Notes under the pieces: model-generated | The model's input: the letters and a program-made list of their open reading frames with translations, nothing else | What the model was told of the DNA's origin: nothing | Database searches by the model: none | Source of the DNA: Prochloraceae cyanobacterium PL24a_bin.78 | GTDB lineage: Bacteria > Cyanobacteriota > Cyanobacteriia > Cyanobacteriales > JANQIW01 | NCBI GenBank assembly: GCA_028281945.1 | Contig: JANQIW010000068.1 | Coordinates: forward strand, 57,018-121,017 | Length of the DNA stretch: 64,000 bases | Direction of reading: 5' to 3' | Part shown: piece by piece, positions 1-9,706 of the stretch | Numbering within the stretch: the first letter of the stretch is position 1 | Layout of the letters: each line of letters starts with the position of its first letter | Translations under genes and position numbers: made by a program

Positions 1-1175
1 CCTGTGATTTCTAATCCATCCGGTAACTCATTCACTTTTGCACCTAGGGCATTTAAACCCGAAGCTATGGCAGCTAATCGATCGCTTTCCTTCACCCGTA
101 ACTCAGCAGCATCCTTAATTGTGGTAATGCCTTGGGCAAAAACCGCGGCCACTGCAAGGATAGGAATCTCATCTATTAACCGAGGTATTAAACTACCGCC
201 AATTTCACAGCCTTGAAGTTGACATGATTTCACCCGTAAATCCGCGATCGGTTCCCCTGCAATCACTCTTTGATTTTCCAGTGAAATATCAGCATTCATC
301 ATTTCTAGCACTTCCAAAATTCCCGTGCGGGTGGGGTTAATTCCTACGTTTTCGATATATAATTCCGAATCTGGCACAATACATCCAGCGATTAACCAAA
401 AAGCAGCAGAACTGATATCACCAGGTACTACAACTTGTTGTCCTTGTAAATGAGGTTGTCCTATTAAAGTAACACTATTAGTATCTCCATCGATTTCCAA
501 CTCAGCCCCGAAGGCTTGTAACATTCTTTCACTATGATCACGTGACAAAGCCGGTTCCGTGACGGTGGTTTTGCCATCCACCATTAATCCCCCTAAGAGA
601 ATGCAAGATTTTACTTGGGCGGAAGCGATGGGAGAATGATAATGGATGGGTTTAAGTTGTTTGCCGGCAATGGCTAATGGTGCTAAAGTATTTTGTTTCC
701 GTCCCCAAATGTGTGCTCCCATTTCTTGGAGAGGTTTAACTACCCGTGACATAGGGCGTGAGCGAAGGGAATTATCCCCTGTGACGGCAAAGAAACGATT
801 ATTATGGGAAGCTAGTAATCCTAGCATTAAGCGGATGGTAGTGCCTGAATTTCCTGCATTGAGGACATCTTGGGGTTCTTGAAGATTGCCTAAACCCATG
901 CCTTTAATGGTAACTTCGGTGGTATTTAAGGGGGAAATTTCTGCACCCATGGCTCGAAAGCAACTGGCTGTACTTTGAGGGTCTTCTCCTAGTAGTATAC
1001 CTTGGATGGTGGTGATGCCTTCAGAAATTGCACCTAGCATTAAAGCGCGGTGGGAGATGGATTTGTCTCCTGGGATTTGGATTTTTCCTTGTAGGGTGAT
1101 GCCTTTGCTGGGTGGGTTGATGATTAAGTCTTGGCTGTCGGGTTGGTTTTTGAGGGTGATGATGCTGTTTGTCAT
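1..1175 (-). CDS. aroA: 3-phosphoshikimate 1-carboxyvinyltransferase (EPSP synthase), 3' end truncated by window edge
   Basis: Reverse-strand translation from ATG at 1175: [53 protein letters not shown]...[17 protein letters not shown]...; EPSP synthase motifs ([22 protein letters not shown]). Not in the ORF track because it runs off the left edge. Confidence 0.95.
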   Translation of the reverse strand, partial: MTNSIITLKNQPDSQDLIINPPSKGITLQGKIQIPGDKSISHRALMLGAISEGITTIQGILLGEDPQSTASCFRAMGAEISPLNTTEVTIKGMGLGNLQEPQDVLNAGNSGTTIRLMLGLLASHNNRFFAVTGDNSLRSRPMSRVVKPLQEMGAHIWGRKQNTLAPLAIAGKQLKPIHYHSPIASAQVKSCILLGGLMVDGKTTVTEPALSRDHSERMLQAFGAELEIDGDTNSVTLIGQPHLQGQQVVVPGDISSAAFWLIAGCIVPDSELYIENVGINPTRTGILEVLEMMNADISLENQRVIAGEPIADLRVKSCQLQGCEIGGSLIPRLIDEIPILAVAAVFAQGITTIKDAAELRVKESDRLAAIASGLNALGAKVNELPDGLEIT

Positions 1176-1253
1176 AAATAGGTAAGGGATAGGTGATAAC
1201 TAAATAGGTGGCATTTTCTATATTATCTTGATGGGTTTTTTTTCAAAAGTTTT

Positions 1254-1514
1254 GTTTTCATCCCTTGTAAAGGGAAAAGGTTTGTAAAGGGGGCTACAAG
1301 ACGCAACTGCGCAAATGGCGTGGCTGCAATTGTTTCCATCCCTTGTAAAGGGAAAAGGTTTGTAAAGGCTTCGAAGCTGGGCAAGGGCTAGAAATCGATA
1401 CTTTCGTTTCCATCCCTTGTAAAGGGAAAAGGTTTGTAAAGGACACCTTGCAGAATTATGCCCCTGTGATTTTTCTGTGTTTCCATCCCTTGTAAAGGGA
1501 AAAGGTTTGTAAAG
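1254..1514 (-). CRISPR. CRISPR array, 4 repeats of 36 nt (GTTTCCATCCCTTGTAAAGGGAAAAGGTTTGTAAAG on +) and 3 spacers (42, 38, 37 nt); no cas genes in window
   Basis: Repeats at 1254-1289 (one C->T variant), 1332-1367, 1406-1441, 1479-1514; unique spacers. Internal palindrome TCCCTT-GTA-AAGGGA. The reverse complement ends in GGAAAC, and the variant repeat lies at the low-coordinate end; both suggest minus-strand transcription. Confidence 0.93.
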
Positions 1515-1990
1515 AGTTCACTTCCAGAGGCCTTATGTAGTAAGGGTTTCAGATACCCAAATCGACGGTCAAACACTTTATGCCCTAATTCTACCCCAAA
1601 AATCCCAAAAAAACAACCCTCAAACCCACTCCTGGTATAGTATCGACACACCTCAACGAAAAATCAACATTACAGGGATTTTGCTTCGTGTGTCGAAGTT
1701 GTTGATACAAAATTTAGCAAAAAAACCAAACCCGATCAAAACCAATAGCGACAATACTTTCAAAGAAATCCTTCCCATAAAACAGATATAAATTCTACCC
1801 ATATTTCTTATCGACACACCAAAAGTGAGGAAACAGTACATTAGCACCAAAAAATCGCCTAAAAATCCAGAAAAAAACCCTAAAACCATTGATATACTTG
1901 AGATAGAAAAAATTAATTCCAGTTTTTGTAACCTATTAAACAACAAACAAAAGTACCAGAAAATCCGAGTCAATTATAATTAAAACTTAC
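1515..1990 (-). promoter_or_regulatory. Putative CRISPR leader / AT-rich non-coding region with repeated TATCGACACACC motif
   Basis: Non-coding AT-rich DNA on the predicted leader side of the array; TATCGACACACC at 1641-1652 and 1809-1820, with the inverted form inside CTTCGTGTGTCGAAG at 1684-1698. Confidence 0.4.
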
Positions 1991-2166
1991 CAAAAACTCA
2001 AAAAACATAATAAATTCCAATCATAACTCCAATAAATACAATCCCCCTATGAGGAAAAATAGGAAGTATGGAGAGAATTAAGTATATATTCTTAGTTATT
2101 AATTTTTACAAGATAAAGATAAACTAGAAATCCAATATCCAAAATCAAACAATAAAACACTCAAAA

Positions 2167-3414
2167 ATGAACCATCCCAACCCCAAAATAGAAATAATCG
2201 GCATAGGATTAGAAGGCAAAGGAAGCTTAAACAACCCAACAATTCAAATAATAGAACAAGCAACAGTATTAGTAGGAAGTAAAAGACATCTAGAATACTT
2301 CCCCCAAACTAAAGCCAGAAAAATAGAACTAGGAAACTTCATCCAAGCCATAGAAAAAATCAAATATTACCTAGAAAAAAGAGAAAAAATAGTAATCCTA
2401 ACAACAGGAGATCCATTATTTTTTGGATTTGGGAGAATACTACTAGAAAAAATATCCAAAGAAAACCTCAACTTCACACCATATCTAACCTCAATCCAAC
2501 TAGCATTCAACAAAATAAAAACCCCATGGCAAGACGTAAAAATAACAAGTGCTCATGGAAGAAACCTAGAACAACTAACCAAACTACTACAACAAGGCAC
2601 AGAAAAAATAGCAATACTCACCGATAATAATAACAATCCTCACGAAATAGTTAAACTATATTTATCACTAGACTTACCAATACACTATAACTTTTGGCTA
2701 TGCGAGAATTTAGGAGGAAAAGAAGAAAAAATAACCCAATTTACCCAACCAGAAAACCTCTTAAACATAGAATATGCACCCTTAAATATCCTAATCATGC
2801 TTCGCCAGAATAAAGAAATCCCCATAGAAACCTTGCCAATCCTAGGATTACCCGATCAAACCTTTTTAAGCTTCAACGATCGACCAGGGCTAATGACCAA
2901 AAAAGAAATCCGAGTATTAATCCTAGGAGAACTAGAAATCCAACCCCAACAGACAGTATGGGATATAGGAGCCGGAACCGGCAGTGTCTCCATCGAAATA
3001 GCCAGACTTAGCCCAACATCAAAAATCTACGCCATAGAGAAAACCGCCATGGGAATCTCACTAATCCAAACCAACAGCCAACGCCTAGGAATATCCAACA
3101 TCAATTCAATACATGGCATAGCCCCTGAAATCTTAACCCAACTGCCCCCACCCCAGAGAATATTTATCGGAGGAAGCAGCGGTAAACTCAGAGAAATCCT
3201 CAACCATTGCCAACAAAAAATCACAGAAGACGGAATCATCGTTTTAGCATTAACCAGCATCGAAAACCTGAATATCGCCTTAAATTGGTTCAAAGAGCAA
3301 TCTTGGAATTACAAAATATTACAAGTAAACATATCAAGAGCCACACCCATAGCACAATTAACTCGTTATTCCCCCCTCAATCCTGTTAATATTATTAAAG
3401 GATCAAAAAAGTAA
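2167..3414 (+). CDS. cobL: Precorrin-6Y C5,15-methyltransferase (decarboxylating), fused CbiE-CbiT
   Basis: N-terminal tetrapyrrole methylase (IIGIGLEGKGSL...VGSKRHLEYF, TTGDPLFFGFGR), C-terminal SAM methyltransferase (VWDIGAGTGSVSIEIARL). Confidence 0.92.
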   Translation: MNHPNPKIEIIGIGLEGKGSLNNPTIQIIEQATVLVGSKRHLEYFPQTKARKIELGNFIQAIEKIKYYLEKREKIVILTTGDPLFFGFGRILLEKISKENLNFTPYLTSIQLAFNKIKTPWQDVKITSAHGRNLEQLTKLLQQGTEKIAILTDNNNNPHEIVKLYLSLDLPIHYNFWLCENLGGKEEKITQFTQPENLLNIEYAPLNILIMLRQNKEIPIETLPILGLPDQTFLSFNDRPGLMTKKEIRVLILGELEIQPQQTVWDIGAGTGSVSIEIARLSPTSKIYAIEKTAMGISLIQTNSQRLGISNINSIHGIAPEILTQLPPPQRIFIGGSSGKLREILNHCQQKITEDGIIVLALTSIENLNIALNWFKEQSWNYKILQVNISRATPIAQLTRYSPLNPVNIIKGSKK

Positions 3415-3417
3415 AAT

Positions 3418-3528
3418 TTATATCAATTTGTCTTTAAAGTTGATAAAGTTTAAATATCCTAAATCTATGATAATCAACCAAAATTTATTTGCCCATTCAC
3501 CCATTCCCCTACTCAATGTCTATACATA
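3418..3528 (-). repeat. Dispersed intergenic repeat family, copy A
   Basis: TATATCAATTTGTCTTTAAAGTTGATAAAGTTTAAATATCCTAAATCTATGATAATCAACCAAAATTTAT followed by CCCATTCACCCATTCCCC and TGTCTATACATA; aligns to reverse complement of 58361-58463. Confidence 0.65.
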
Positions 3529-3547
3529 GTTAAACAAAAAGGATATT

Positions 3548-5299
3548 ATGAGCAACAGTAAATCTAGAGAAGTCCAAATCTACCCCATCACTCCAAACAC
3601 CAGAATATTTAGATCATGCACATGGGATAGACTCAAATTCGAGATCGAATACGCCCTCAAAAAAGGAACAACGGTAAATAGTTATTTAATCGAAGGGGAA
3701 AAAACAGCTTTAATCTCCCCACCTGGAGAATCATTTACAGAAATATTCATAACAGAACTAGTAAATAGAATAGATTTAAAACAAATAGATTATTTAATCC
3801 TAGGTCATGTTAACCCAAATCGATTAGTAACCATCAATGAAATCTACAAAAGAGCACCACAAATAACCTTTGTCTGTTCCAATCCCGGAGCCAAATCACT
3901 AAAAAGCTTATTTGAATCAACCTATCCCGAAACCATAAAAACCAATAACCTCAATATCTTAGCCATCAAAGGAGAAGAAACTCTAGACTTAGGCGAAGGA
4001 CATCGGCTAGAATTCATTCCCACACCCAATCCACGCTTTCCAGATCATCTATGTACCTACGATACCAAAACCCAAATCTTATTTACAGAAAAACTATTTG
4101 GAGCACACGTCTGTAAATATCAAGTCTTAGATGAAGGTTGGAATGTTTATAATGAAGACAGAAAATATTATTTCGACTGTATAATCGCACCATATGCAGG
4201 ACAAGTATCAAAAACATTAGCTAGAATCAAAGAAAAAGAAATAAAAATCTATGGAGTCGGACACGGACCATTAGTCAAATATGGCTTAAAAGAATTAACC
4301 AGCAATTATCAAACATGGTTAAGCAAACAAAAATCACAAGAAATCCAAGTAGCCCTAATCTACGCCTCAGCCTACGGTAATACCGCCAGTTTAGCAGGAG
4401 CCATCGCCCGAGGAATTACCAAAGCAGGAGTAGGGGTAGAATCCATCAACGCCGAATATGCCGAAGCCGAGGAAATCAAAGCTGCCATCGAAAAATGCGC
4501 AGGATTTATCTTTGGATCCCCGACTTTAGGAGGCCACGCCCCCACACAAATTCAAACGGCATTAGGCATAACCTTAGCAGCAGCAGAGAAAACCAAATTA
4601 GCAGGAGTATTTGGTTCATTTGGTTGGAGTGGAGAGGCCATAGATTTATTAGAGAGTAAATTCCAAAATGCGGGCTATCGCTTTGGATTTGAAACCATCA
4701 GGGTAAAATTTAAGCCCACAGAATTAACCTTGAAAACCTGTGAAGAGGCAGGCACCGATTTTGCCCAAGCCCTGCGCAAGAAACAGAAATCTTCTAAACC
4801 TAAAGCCTTAGCAAAAGGCAATGAAGCGGGAACCTCTGAACTTGCTTTAGGTAGAATTGTGGGATCATTATGTGTAGTTACTACTATTCAAGATGGGGTA
4901 AAAGGAGGGATGTTGGCTTCTTGGGTATCCCAAGCTACTTTTAATCCTCTAGGTTTGACAGTTGCAGTGGCAAAAGACAGAGCGATCGAATCTTTGTTGT
5001 ATACTGGAAGTGAATTTGTATTAAATATTATGGCGGAAGGTAGACATTCAGGGTTAATGAAACATTTCCTCAAACCTTTTGCCCCAGGAGAGGATCGATT
5101 TGTGGAGATTGAATGGGAAGAAGGAGAAAATGGTTCTCCAATTCTTAAAGAATCCTTAGCCTATCTAGAATGTATTGTAAGTAATCGCATGGAATGTGGC
5201 GATCATTGGTTAGTCTATGGTGTGGCTAAAAAAGGTAAATTATTAGATGATGAAGGTATAACTGCGGTACATCACCGTAAATCTGGAAGTTATTATTAA
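3548..5299 (+). CDS. flv1: Flavodiiron protein (diflavin flavoprotein, class B / Flv1-like) with C-terminal flavin reductase domain
   Basis: Metallo-beta-lactamase-like, flavodoxin (ALIYASAYGNTASLAGAIARG) and flavin-reductase domains; metal ligand motif degenerate (GHVNPNR), as in Flv1/Flv2-type proteins. Confidence 0.8.
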   Translation: MSNSKSREVQIYPITPNTRIFRSCTWDRLKFEIEYALKKGTTVNSYLIEGEKTALISPPGESFTEIFITELVNRIDLKQIDYLILGHVNPNRLVTINEIYKRAPQITFVCSNPGAKSLKSLFESTYPETIKTNNLNILAIKGEETLDLGEGHRLEFIPTPNPRFPDHLCTYDTKTQILFTEKLFGAHVCKYQVLDEGWNVYNEDRKYYFDCIIAPYAGQVSKTLARIKEKEIKIYGVGHGPLVKYGLKELTSNYQTWLSKQKSQEIQVALIYASAYGNTASLAGAIARGITKAGVGVESINAEYAEAEEIKAAIEKCAGFIFGSPTLGGHAPTQIQTALGITLAAAEKTKLAGVFGSFGWSGEAIDLLESKFQNAGYRFGFETIRVKFKPTELTLKTCEEAGTDFAQALRKKQKSSKPKALAKGNEAGTSELALGRIVGSLCVVTTIQDGVKGGMLASWVSQATFNPLGLTVAVAKDRAIESLLYTGSEFVLNIMAEGRHSGLMKHFLKPFAPGEDRFVEIEWEEGENGSPILKESLAYLECIVSNRMECGDHWLVYGVAKKGKLLDDEGITAVHHRKSGSYY

Positions 5300-5405
5300 T
5301 TAAATTAATCCATTATTCTGGATAAAAATCAAATAATTTTGCTTAAAAGTTAGTCTAAGTTAAAAAATAAACTAGTAAATACTGAGATAATATCATTTTT
5401 CTTTA

Positions 5406-5492
5406 ATAGGGATAGACACCCTTGAGGAGGAATGGGTGAATGGGTGAATGGGAGATTTTAACTCTATCATTATTAATGACAAATTGATATAA
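5406..5492 (+). repeat. Dispersed intergenic repeat family, copy B (short)
   Basis: AATAGGGATAGACACCCTTGAGGAGGAATGGGTGAATGGGTGAATGGGAGATTTTAACTCTATCATTATTAATGACAAATTGATATAA. Confidence 0.7.
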
Positions 5493-5682
5493 GAATCTTG
5501 CTTAGGAGATTAGAGAAGAGAAAAATTGCAATTAAAATTAAACAAAATCATCCTAAAAAGATAAAAACTTAGAAGTAAGATACTTTTGTATAAGTTAGAT
5601 TATGCTTCTACGTAATTTTAAAGTCAACTAGAGATAGATATTTATCAAATGTTATCAAGATTAAAAATAAAATTCAAAGCAA

Positions 5683-6300
5683 ATGAATCAAGAATTTTTC
5701 AGTAAAAAACAAAATTTATTTGATAAGTGGGCACCATTTTACGACTTTTTTTGGACAACAATTGTTTATCAAACCTTTCATAAGAGGATGTTAGAATATG
5801 TAGAACTTCCAGAATCGAGTAATGTTTTAGATTTAGGGTGTGGTAGCGGCCGTCTTCTCAATCGTCTGGCGAAAAAATACCCTCATCTTACAGGAATTGG
5901 TTTAGACTTGTCACAAGAAATGCTTAAAGTAGCAAGAAAGAAAGCAAAACAAGGTACAAGATTAATATATATCCAAGGAAATGCAGAATCATTGCCATTT
6001 GCCAAAGGACAATTTGATGCAGTTTTTAATACCATTAGCTTTTTGCATTATCCCAATCCCGAACAAGTTTTATCGGAAATTGCTAGAGTACTGAAAATAG
6101 GAAGTTATTTTTATTTAGTAGATTATACAGTGAGAGAAGAATCAAAAAAATTTCCCGTAACCCCAGGAGGATTGAGATTTTATAGTCAAAGTAAAAGAGA
6201 AGAAATGGGAGAAAAAGTTGGTTTACGATGCCAACACCATTATTATCTAATTGGAAATGTTTTGTTGAGTATTTTCAAAAAGCACAATGAATTACGATAA
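5683..6300 (+). CDS. Class I SAM-dependent methyltransferase
   Basis: VLDLGCGSGRLLNRLAKKYPHLTGIGLDLSQEML; Methyltransf_11-type layout. Confidence 0.8.
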   Translation: MNQEFFSKKQNLFDKWAPFYDFFWTTIVYQTFHKRMLEYVELPESSNVLDLGCGSGRLLNRLAKKYPHLTGIGLDLSQEMLKVARKKAKQGTRLIYIQGNAESLPFAKGQFDAVFNTISFLHYPNPEQVLSEIARVLKIGSYFYLVDYTVREESKKFPVTPGGLRFYSQSKREEMGEKVGLRCQHHYYLIGNVLLSIFKKHNELR

Positions 6301-6343
6301 AAATGTATATATCTTCTAATAGAATAAAATAGATAAAAATATT

Positions 6344-7171
6344 GTGACAAAAGAAAGAATAGATAACTTATTAGTAAACCTAAAATTGTGTGAATCTCGT
6401 ACTTATGCTCAAAAAATCATAAGAGCCGGAGAAGTAAAAGTTAACGGACATATAATTGATAAACCAGGCACACAAATAGACACCAATCTAAAAATAGAGC
6501 TTCTAGAAAAACCACCATTTGTATCTCGCGGTGGAGAAAAACTTCAAAAAGCCTTAAAAGAGTTTGAAATTAATGTAGAAGGGCGTATTTGCCTAGATGG
6601 AGGAATTTCCACAGGAGGATTTACCGATTGTTTACTTCAAGCAGGAGCGAAACTTGTATATGGAATCGATGTAGGATATGGACAAGTTGCATGGAAATTG
6701 CGTCAAGACAGTCGCTTAATCTTAAAAGAAAGAACCAATTTCCGATATCTTACATCTGAATCTCTCTATGGAAATAATAACAACAAGACAAAATCTCCCA
6801 TTGCCGATTTAGCCGTAATGGATTTATCATTTATTTCCTTAACCAAAGTTCTTGAAACTCTTTGGAATCTCTTAGCATTACCAAAAGAAATAGTATTATT
6901 AATCAAACCACAATTTGAAGTAGGGCGCGCCCGTATCGGGAAAAAAGGGGTAGTTCGGGATTCTAGTTATCAAGCTCAAGCCATTTTGAAAATACTGATA
7001 GAAGCTAATCAACTTGGTTGGCAATATTGTGATCTAACATGGTCACCTTTAAGAGGACCTGCTGGAAATATAGAATATTTACTTTGGATGAATAGTCATA
7101 GTGAAAAAACTTTACCAAAATTAGAAGATATAGAGCAAATTAGTAAATCTGCTTTTAGTTATTTTTCTTAA
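6344..7171 (+). CDS. tlyA: TlyA family RNA methyltransferase (GTG start)
   Basis: S4 domain (RIDNLLVNLKLCESRTYAQKIIRAGEVKVNG) plus FtsJ-like domain (CLDGGISTGGFTDCLLQAGA, LIKPQFEVGR). Confidence 0.9.
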   Translation: MTKERIDNLLVNLKLCESRTYAQKIIRAGEVKVNGHIIDKPGTQIDTNLKIELLEKPPFVSRGGEKLQKALKEFEINVEGRICLDGGISTGGFTDCLLQAGAKLVYGIDVGYGQVAWKLRQDSRLILKERTNFRYLTSESLYGNNNNKTKSPIADLAVMDLSFISLTKVLETLWNLLALPKEIVLLIKPQFEVGRARIGKKGVVRDSSYQAQAILKILIEANQLGWQYCDLTWSPLRGPAGNIEYLLWMNSHSEKTLPKLEDIEQISKSAFSYFS

Positions 7172-7208
7172 AATTTATGGAACTATTATATAGTATTTTA
7201 TTCAAGAT

Positions 7209-7682
7209 TTAACTACTTATTCGCGTCTCTTTTTCTGTTTCATCTTTATTTGGATTTGAAGGAGTGCCATTATTATCTAAGTCAAGACCTTCCATTGGGT
7301 CAGATTCATGAAACTTAATTTTAATTTTTGGTCCAGAACTAGCCAAACTAACAATCATACCATCTTTAGCTTCAGCTTTAGCGACTCTTTTCCCATCTAT
7401 ATAAATACCATTTGAACCAATATTAATTAACTCCCAACGAGACTCAGTATATTTAATTTCTAAGTGATGTCGCGAAACTACAGCACTATAGAGAATTACG
7501 TCATTACCGATTGAACGTCCAATTTTAATGACTGGATTGATTTTGGGTTCAAATGTCCAGTTTTGTACTGGTATAAGTTGGAGAGGATGCAGTAGGCTCA
7601 AAGTAATCACTGACGTTTCATATTTAAATACTTTTGCAAATTTAGGTTTTATTAGTAGTAATCCACTAATAACTGTCATCAT
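7209..7682 (-). CDS. FHA domain-containing protein
   Basis: IGRSIGNDVILYSAVVSRHHLEI...WELINIGSNGIYIDGKRV is a canonical FHA core. Confidence 0.88.
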   Translation of the reverse strand: MMTVISGLLLIKPKFAKVFKYETSVITLSLLHPLQLIPVQNWTFEPKINPVIKIGRSIGNDVILYSAVVSRHHLEIKYTESRWELINIGSNGIYIDGKRVAKAEAKDGMIVSLASSGPKIKIKFHESDPMEGLDLDNNGTPSNPNKDETEKETRISS

Positions 7683-7782
7683 ATCTTATTATATTTTAAT
7701 ATTCCTAGGACTTATCAAAAAATTGTTAGTTGAACTAAAATATGATTTTTCAATCTTTAGTTTCTTAAGAGATGATGATCAA

Positions 7783-8069
7783 GATAATGATAGAGTTAAA
7801 AAATCCCAAATCTAGGATAATTAACCAAAATTTATTCTCCCCATTCCTTGGTTAAGTAATAAGTAATAGGTAATAAGTAATAAATGCACTATTTTTCTCC
7901 CAAGTCTCCCAAGTCTCAAGAAACTCCCATTCTCTCTTGTCTTCCTTGTCAACCGTTGGTGTAGCCTCTGCGTAAGCAGAAGTCTTCCTTGTCTCAAGAA
8001 ATTCCCCATCACCCATTCCTCCCATTCTCCCCATTCTCCCCATTCTCCACGAAGGTGTCTATCACTATT
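7783..8069 (-). repeat. Dispersed intergenic repeat family, copy C, with a nested small palindromic insertion
   Basis: GATAATGATAGAGTTAAAAAATCCCAAATCTAGGATAATTAACCAAAATTTATTCTCC, then CCCATTCTCC tract and GGTGTCTATCACTATT right boundary. Confidence 0.65.
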
Positions 8070-8492
8070 ACGCAAAAAACGATACTATTTGAGGTTTTGT
8101 CGCCCTAATTTAGCTCTCAACACTAGTTAAAATGAATAATCAGTTAGCATGGTTTATGAGAATAAATTATTAGGAGTTGACGTTAAATTTTAAACCAAAA
8201 ACTAACATGACTTAAGATTATCAGCACTTATCAATTGATATAGTAGTTGATTCATTTTGAAACCAAATAGCCCTTTTTATAAAAGTTTTATTTTTTACTT
8301 ATTTAAGAATTATTCCAGTATAAAATAGTCAGGGCTAAAACAAATCTTCTCAGAAATTAACAGTTATATCAAAATTAAAGTTTGATAATATTTAGAAGTA
8401 TTTAGGTAATATAAACTAAGATAAATATATCATTTTTAGATTTTTACCTTCTTTTATTCTATTATTCAAAATCAAACAGAAACCAATTAATA

Positions 8493-8768
8493 CTAAAGTA
8501 ATCCTGCATTGGATAATCCAATAATCATTCCTGCTCCAATAATATGACCTAAACTAGTAGTTGCTAGGAGTTCTGGTACCCCGAAATTTTTCCAGATTCC
8601 AGGTTTAGGAATAGGTAAATCTGGCCCATAGCCTGGGTTTTTAATTCCATAACGACCAATAACAATGGCCAATACATTAGCAAAAATCATTATTATTGCT
8701 ACATTAATATTCCATTCTATTGTTTGAGGCATAGCTGATGATGCTGCTATTAGAAAATTAGAAATCAT
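8493..8768 (-). CDS. psaK: Photosystem I reaction center subunit PsaK
   Basis: ANVLAIVIGRYGIKNPGYGPDLPIPKPGIWKNFGVPELLATTSLGHIIGAGMIIGLSNAGLL; PsaK size and motifs. Confidence 0.93.
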   Translation of the reverse strand: MISNFLIAASSAMPQTIEWNINVAIIMIFANVLAIVIGRYGIKNPGYGPDLPIPKPGIWKNFGVPELLATTSLGHIIGAGMIIGLSNAGLL

Positions 8769-8930
8769 AAATTCACCTCTTCATTTTAATTGTTAATTGA
8801 TTCTCCTCTGGCTATGACATGAGGATTACTTAATTTTACTATCTAATCCAACCACTAAGATCAGGGAGTTTTAACATTTTTACCATATTATATCATTAAT
8901 TAGAAGTGCTATAATGTAAGTAAATATTAA

Positions 8931-8969
8931 CTTGATTATTATTCTTGATTATTATTCTTGATTATTCAT
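8931..8969. repeat. 13-bp tandem repeat (CTTGATTATTATT x3, last unit variant) in the trpF 5' region
   Basis: cttgattattatt-cttgattattatt-cttgattattcat read directly. Confidence 0.8.
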
Positions 8970-8988
8970 CTTACTCCAAAAATTTACC

Positions 8989-9624
8989 ATGCGGGTTAAA
9001 ATTTGCGGCATTACTCAACCAGAACAAGCCAAAGCTATAGCATTACAAGGCGCAACAACTCTAGGTTTTATTTGCGTCCCTAAATCTCCTAGATATATCG
9101 AACCAGAAAATATTAGACAAATTATTAATGTTTTGCCCGATCAAACTGAAAGCATCGGGGTATTTGCTAATGCAAGTATAGATGAAATCTCTAATGTTAT
9201 TACTCAAGCACACCTAACTGGAGTCCAACTCCACGGTCAAGAATCCCCTTTATTCTGCCAACATTTAAGAAAAACTTTCCCTAAAATAGAATTAATTAAA
9301 GCATTAAGAATAAAAAATCTTAGTTCTTTATCCGATGCAAATTTTTATTTTGAATGTGTTGATACCCTTTTATTAGATGCTTATCATCCTAATTTATTAG
9401 GAGGCACAGGAAATACCCTGAATTGGGAATCTCTATCTCATTGGCAACCCAAACTACCTTGGTTATTAGCAGGAGGCTTATCTCCTGAAAACATTCTTGA
9501 TGCTTTAACTCTACTTAAACCTGATGGTATTGATTTATCTAGTGGAGTAGAAAGAAGTCCAGGAGACAAAGACTTACAACGAGTTGCTTTACTCTTTGAA
9601 AAATTACAAAAAACAATCAAATAA
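8989..9624 (+). CDS. trpF: Phosphoribosylanthranilate isomerase
   Basis: [64 protein letters not shown]. Confidence 0.95.
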   Translation: MRVKICGITQPEQAKAIALQGATTLGFICVPKSPRYIEPENIRQIINVLPDQTESIGVFANASIDEISNVITQAHLTGVQLHGQESPLFCQHLRKTFPKIELIKALRIKNLSSLSDANFYFECVDTLLLDAYHPNLLGGTGNTLNWESLSHWQPKLPWLLAGGLSPENILDALTLLKPDGIDLSSGVERSPGDKDLQRVALLFEKLQKTIK

Positions 9625-9706
9625 GCAAAAACTTAGTTATAACATAGCCTATTAATACTGAAAAAGTAGATAGATAACATTTCCAGTATGATTAAACAAA
9701 GCTTAA

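Noticed and set aside
646-882. 78-aa plus-strand ORF and 4..216 plus-strand ORF
   Set aside because: Antisense to aroA, which is clearly coding on the minus strand.
1388-1651. 87-aa minus-strand ORF
   Set aside because: Runs through two CRISPR repeats and spacers; an artefact of the array.
1653-1973. 106-aa hydrophobic minus-strand ORF in the CRISPR leader region
   Set aside because: Low-complexity F/L/I-rich translation of AT-rich DNA, no recognisable motif; better explained as leader/non-coding.
7821-8075. ORFs of 84 and 63 aa (GEWGEWGEWEEW...)
   Set aside because: Translations of the CCCATTCTCC satellite in repeat copy C; not credible proteins.
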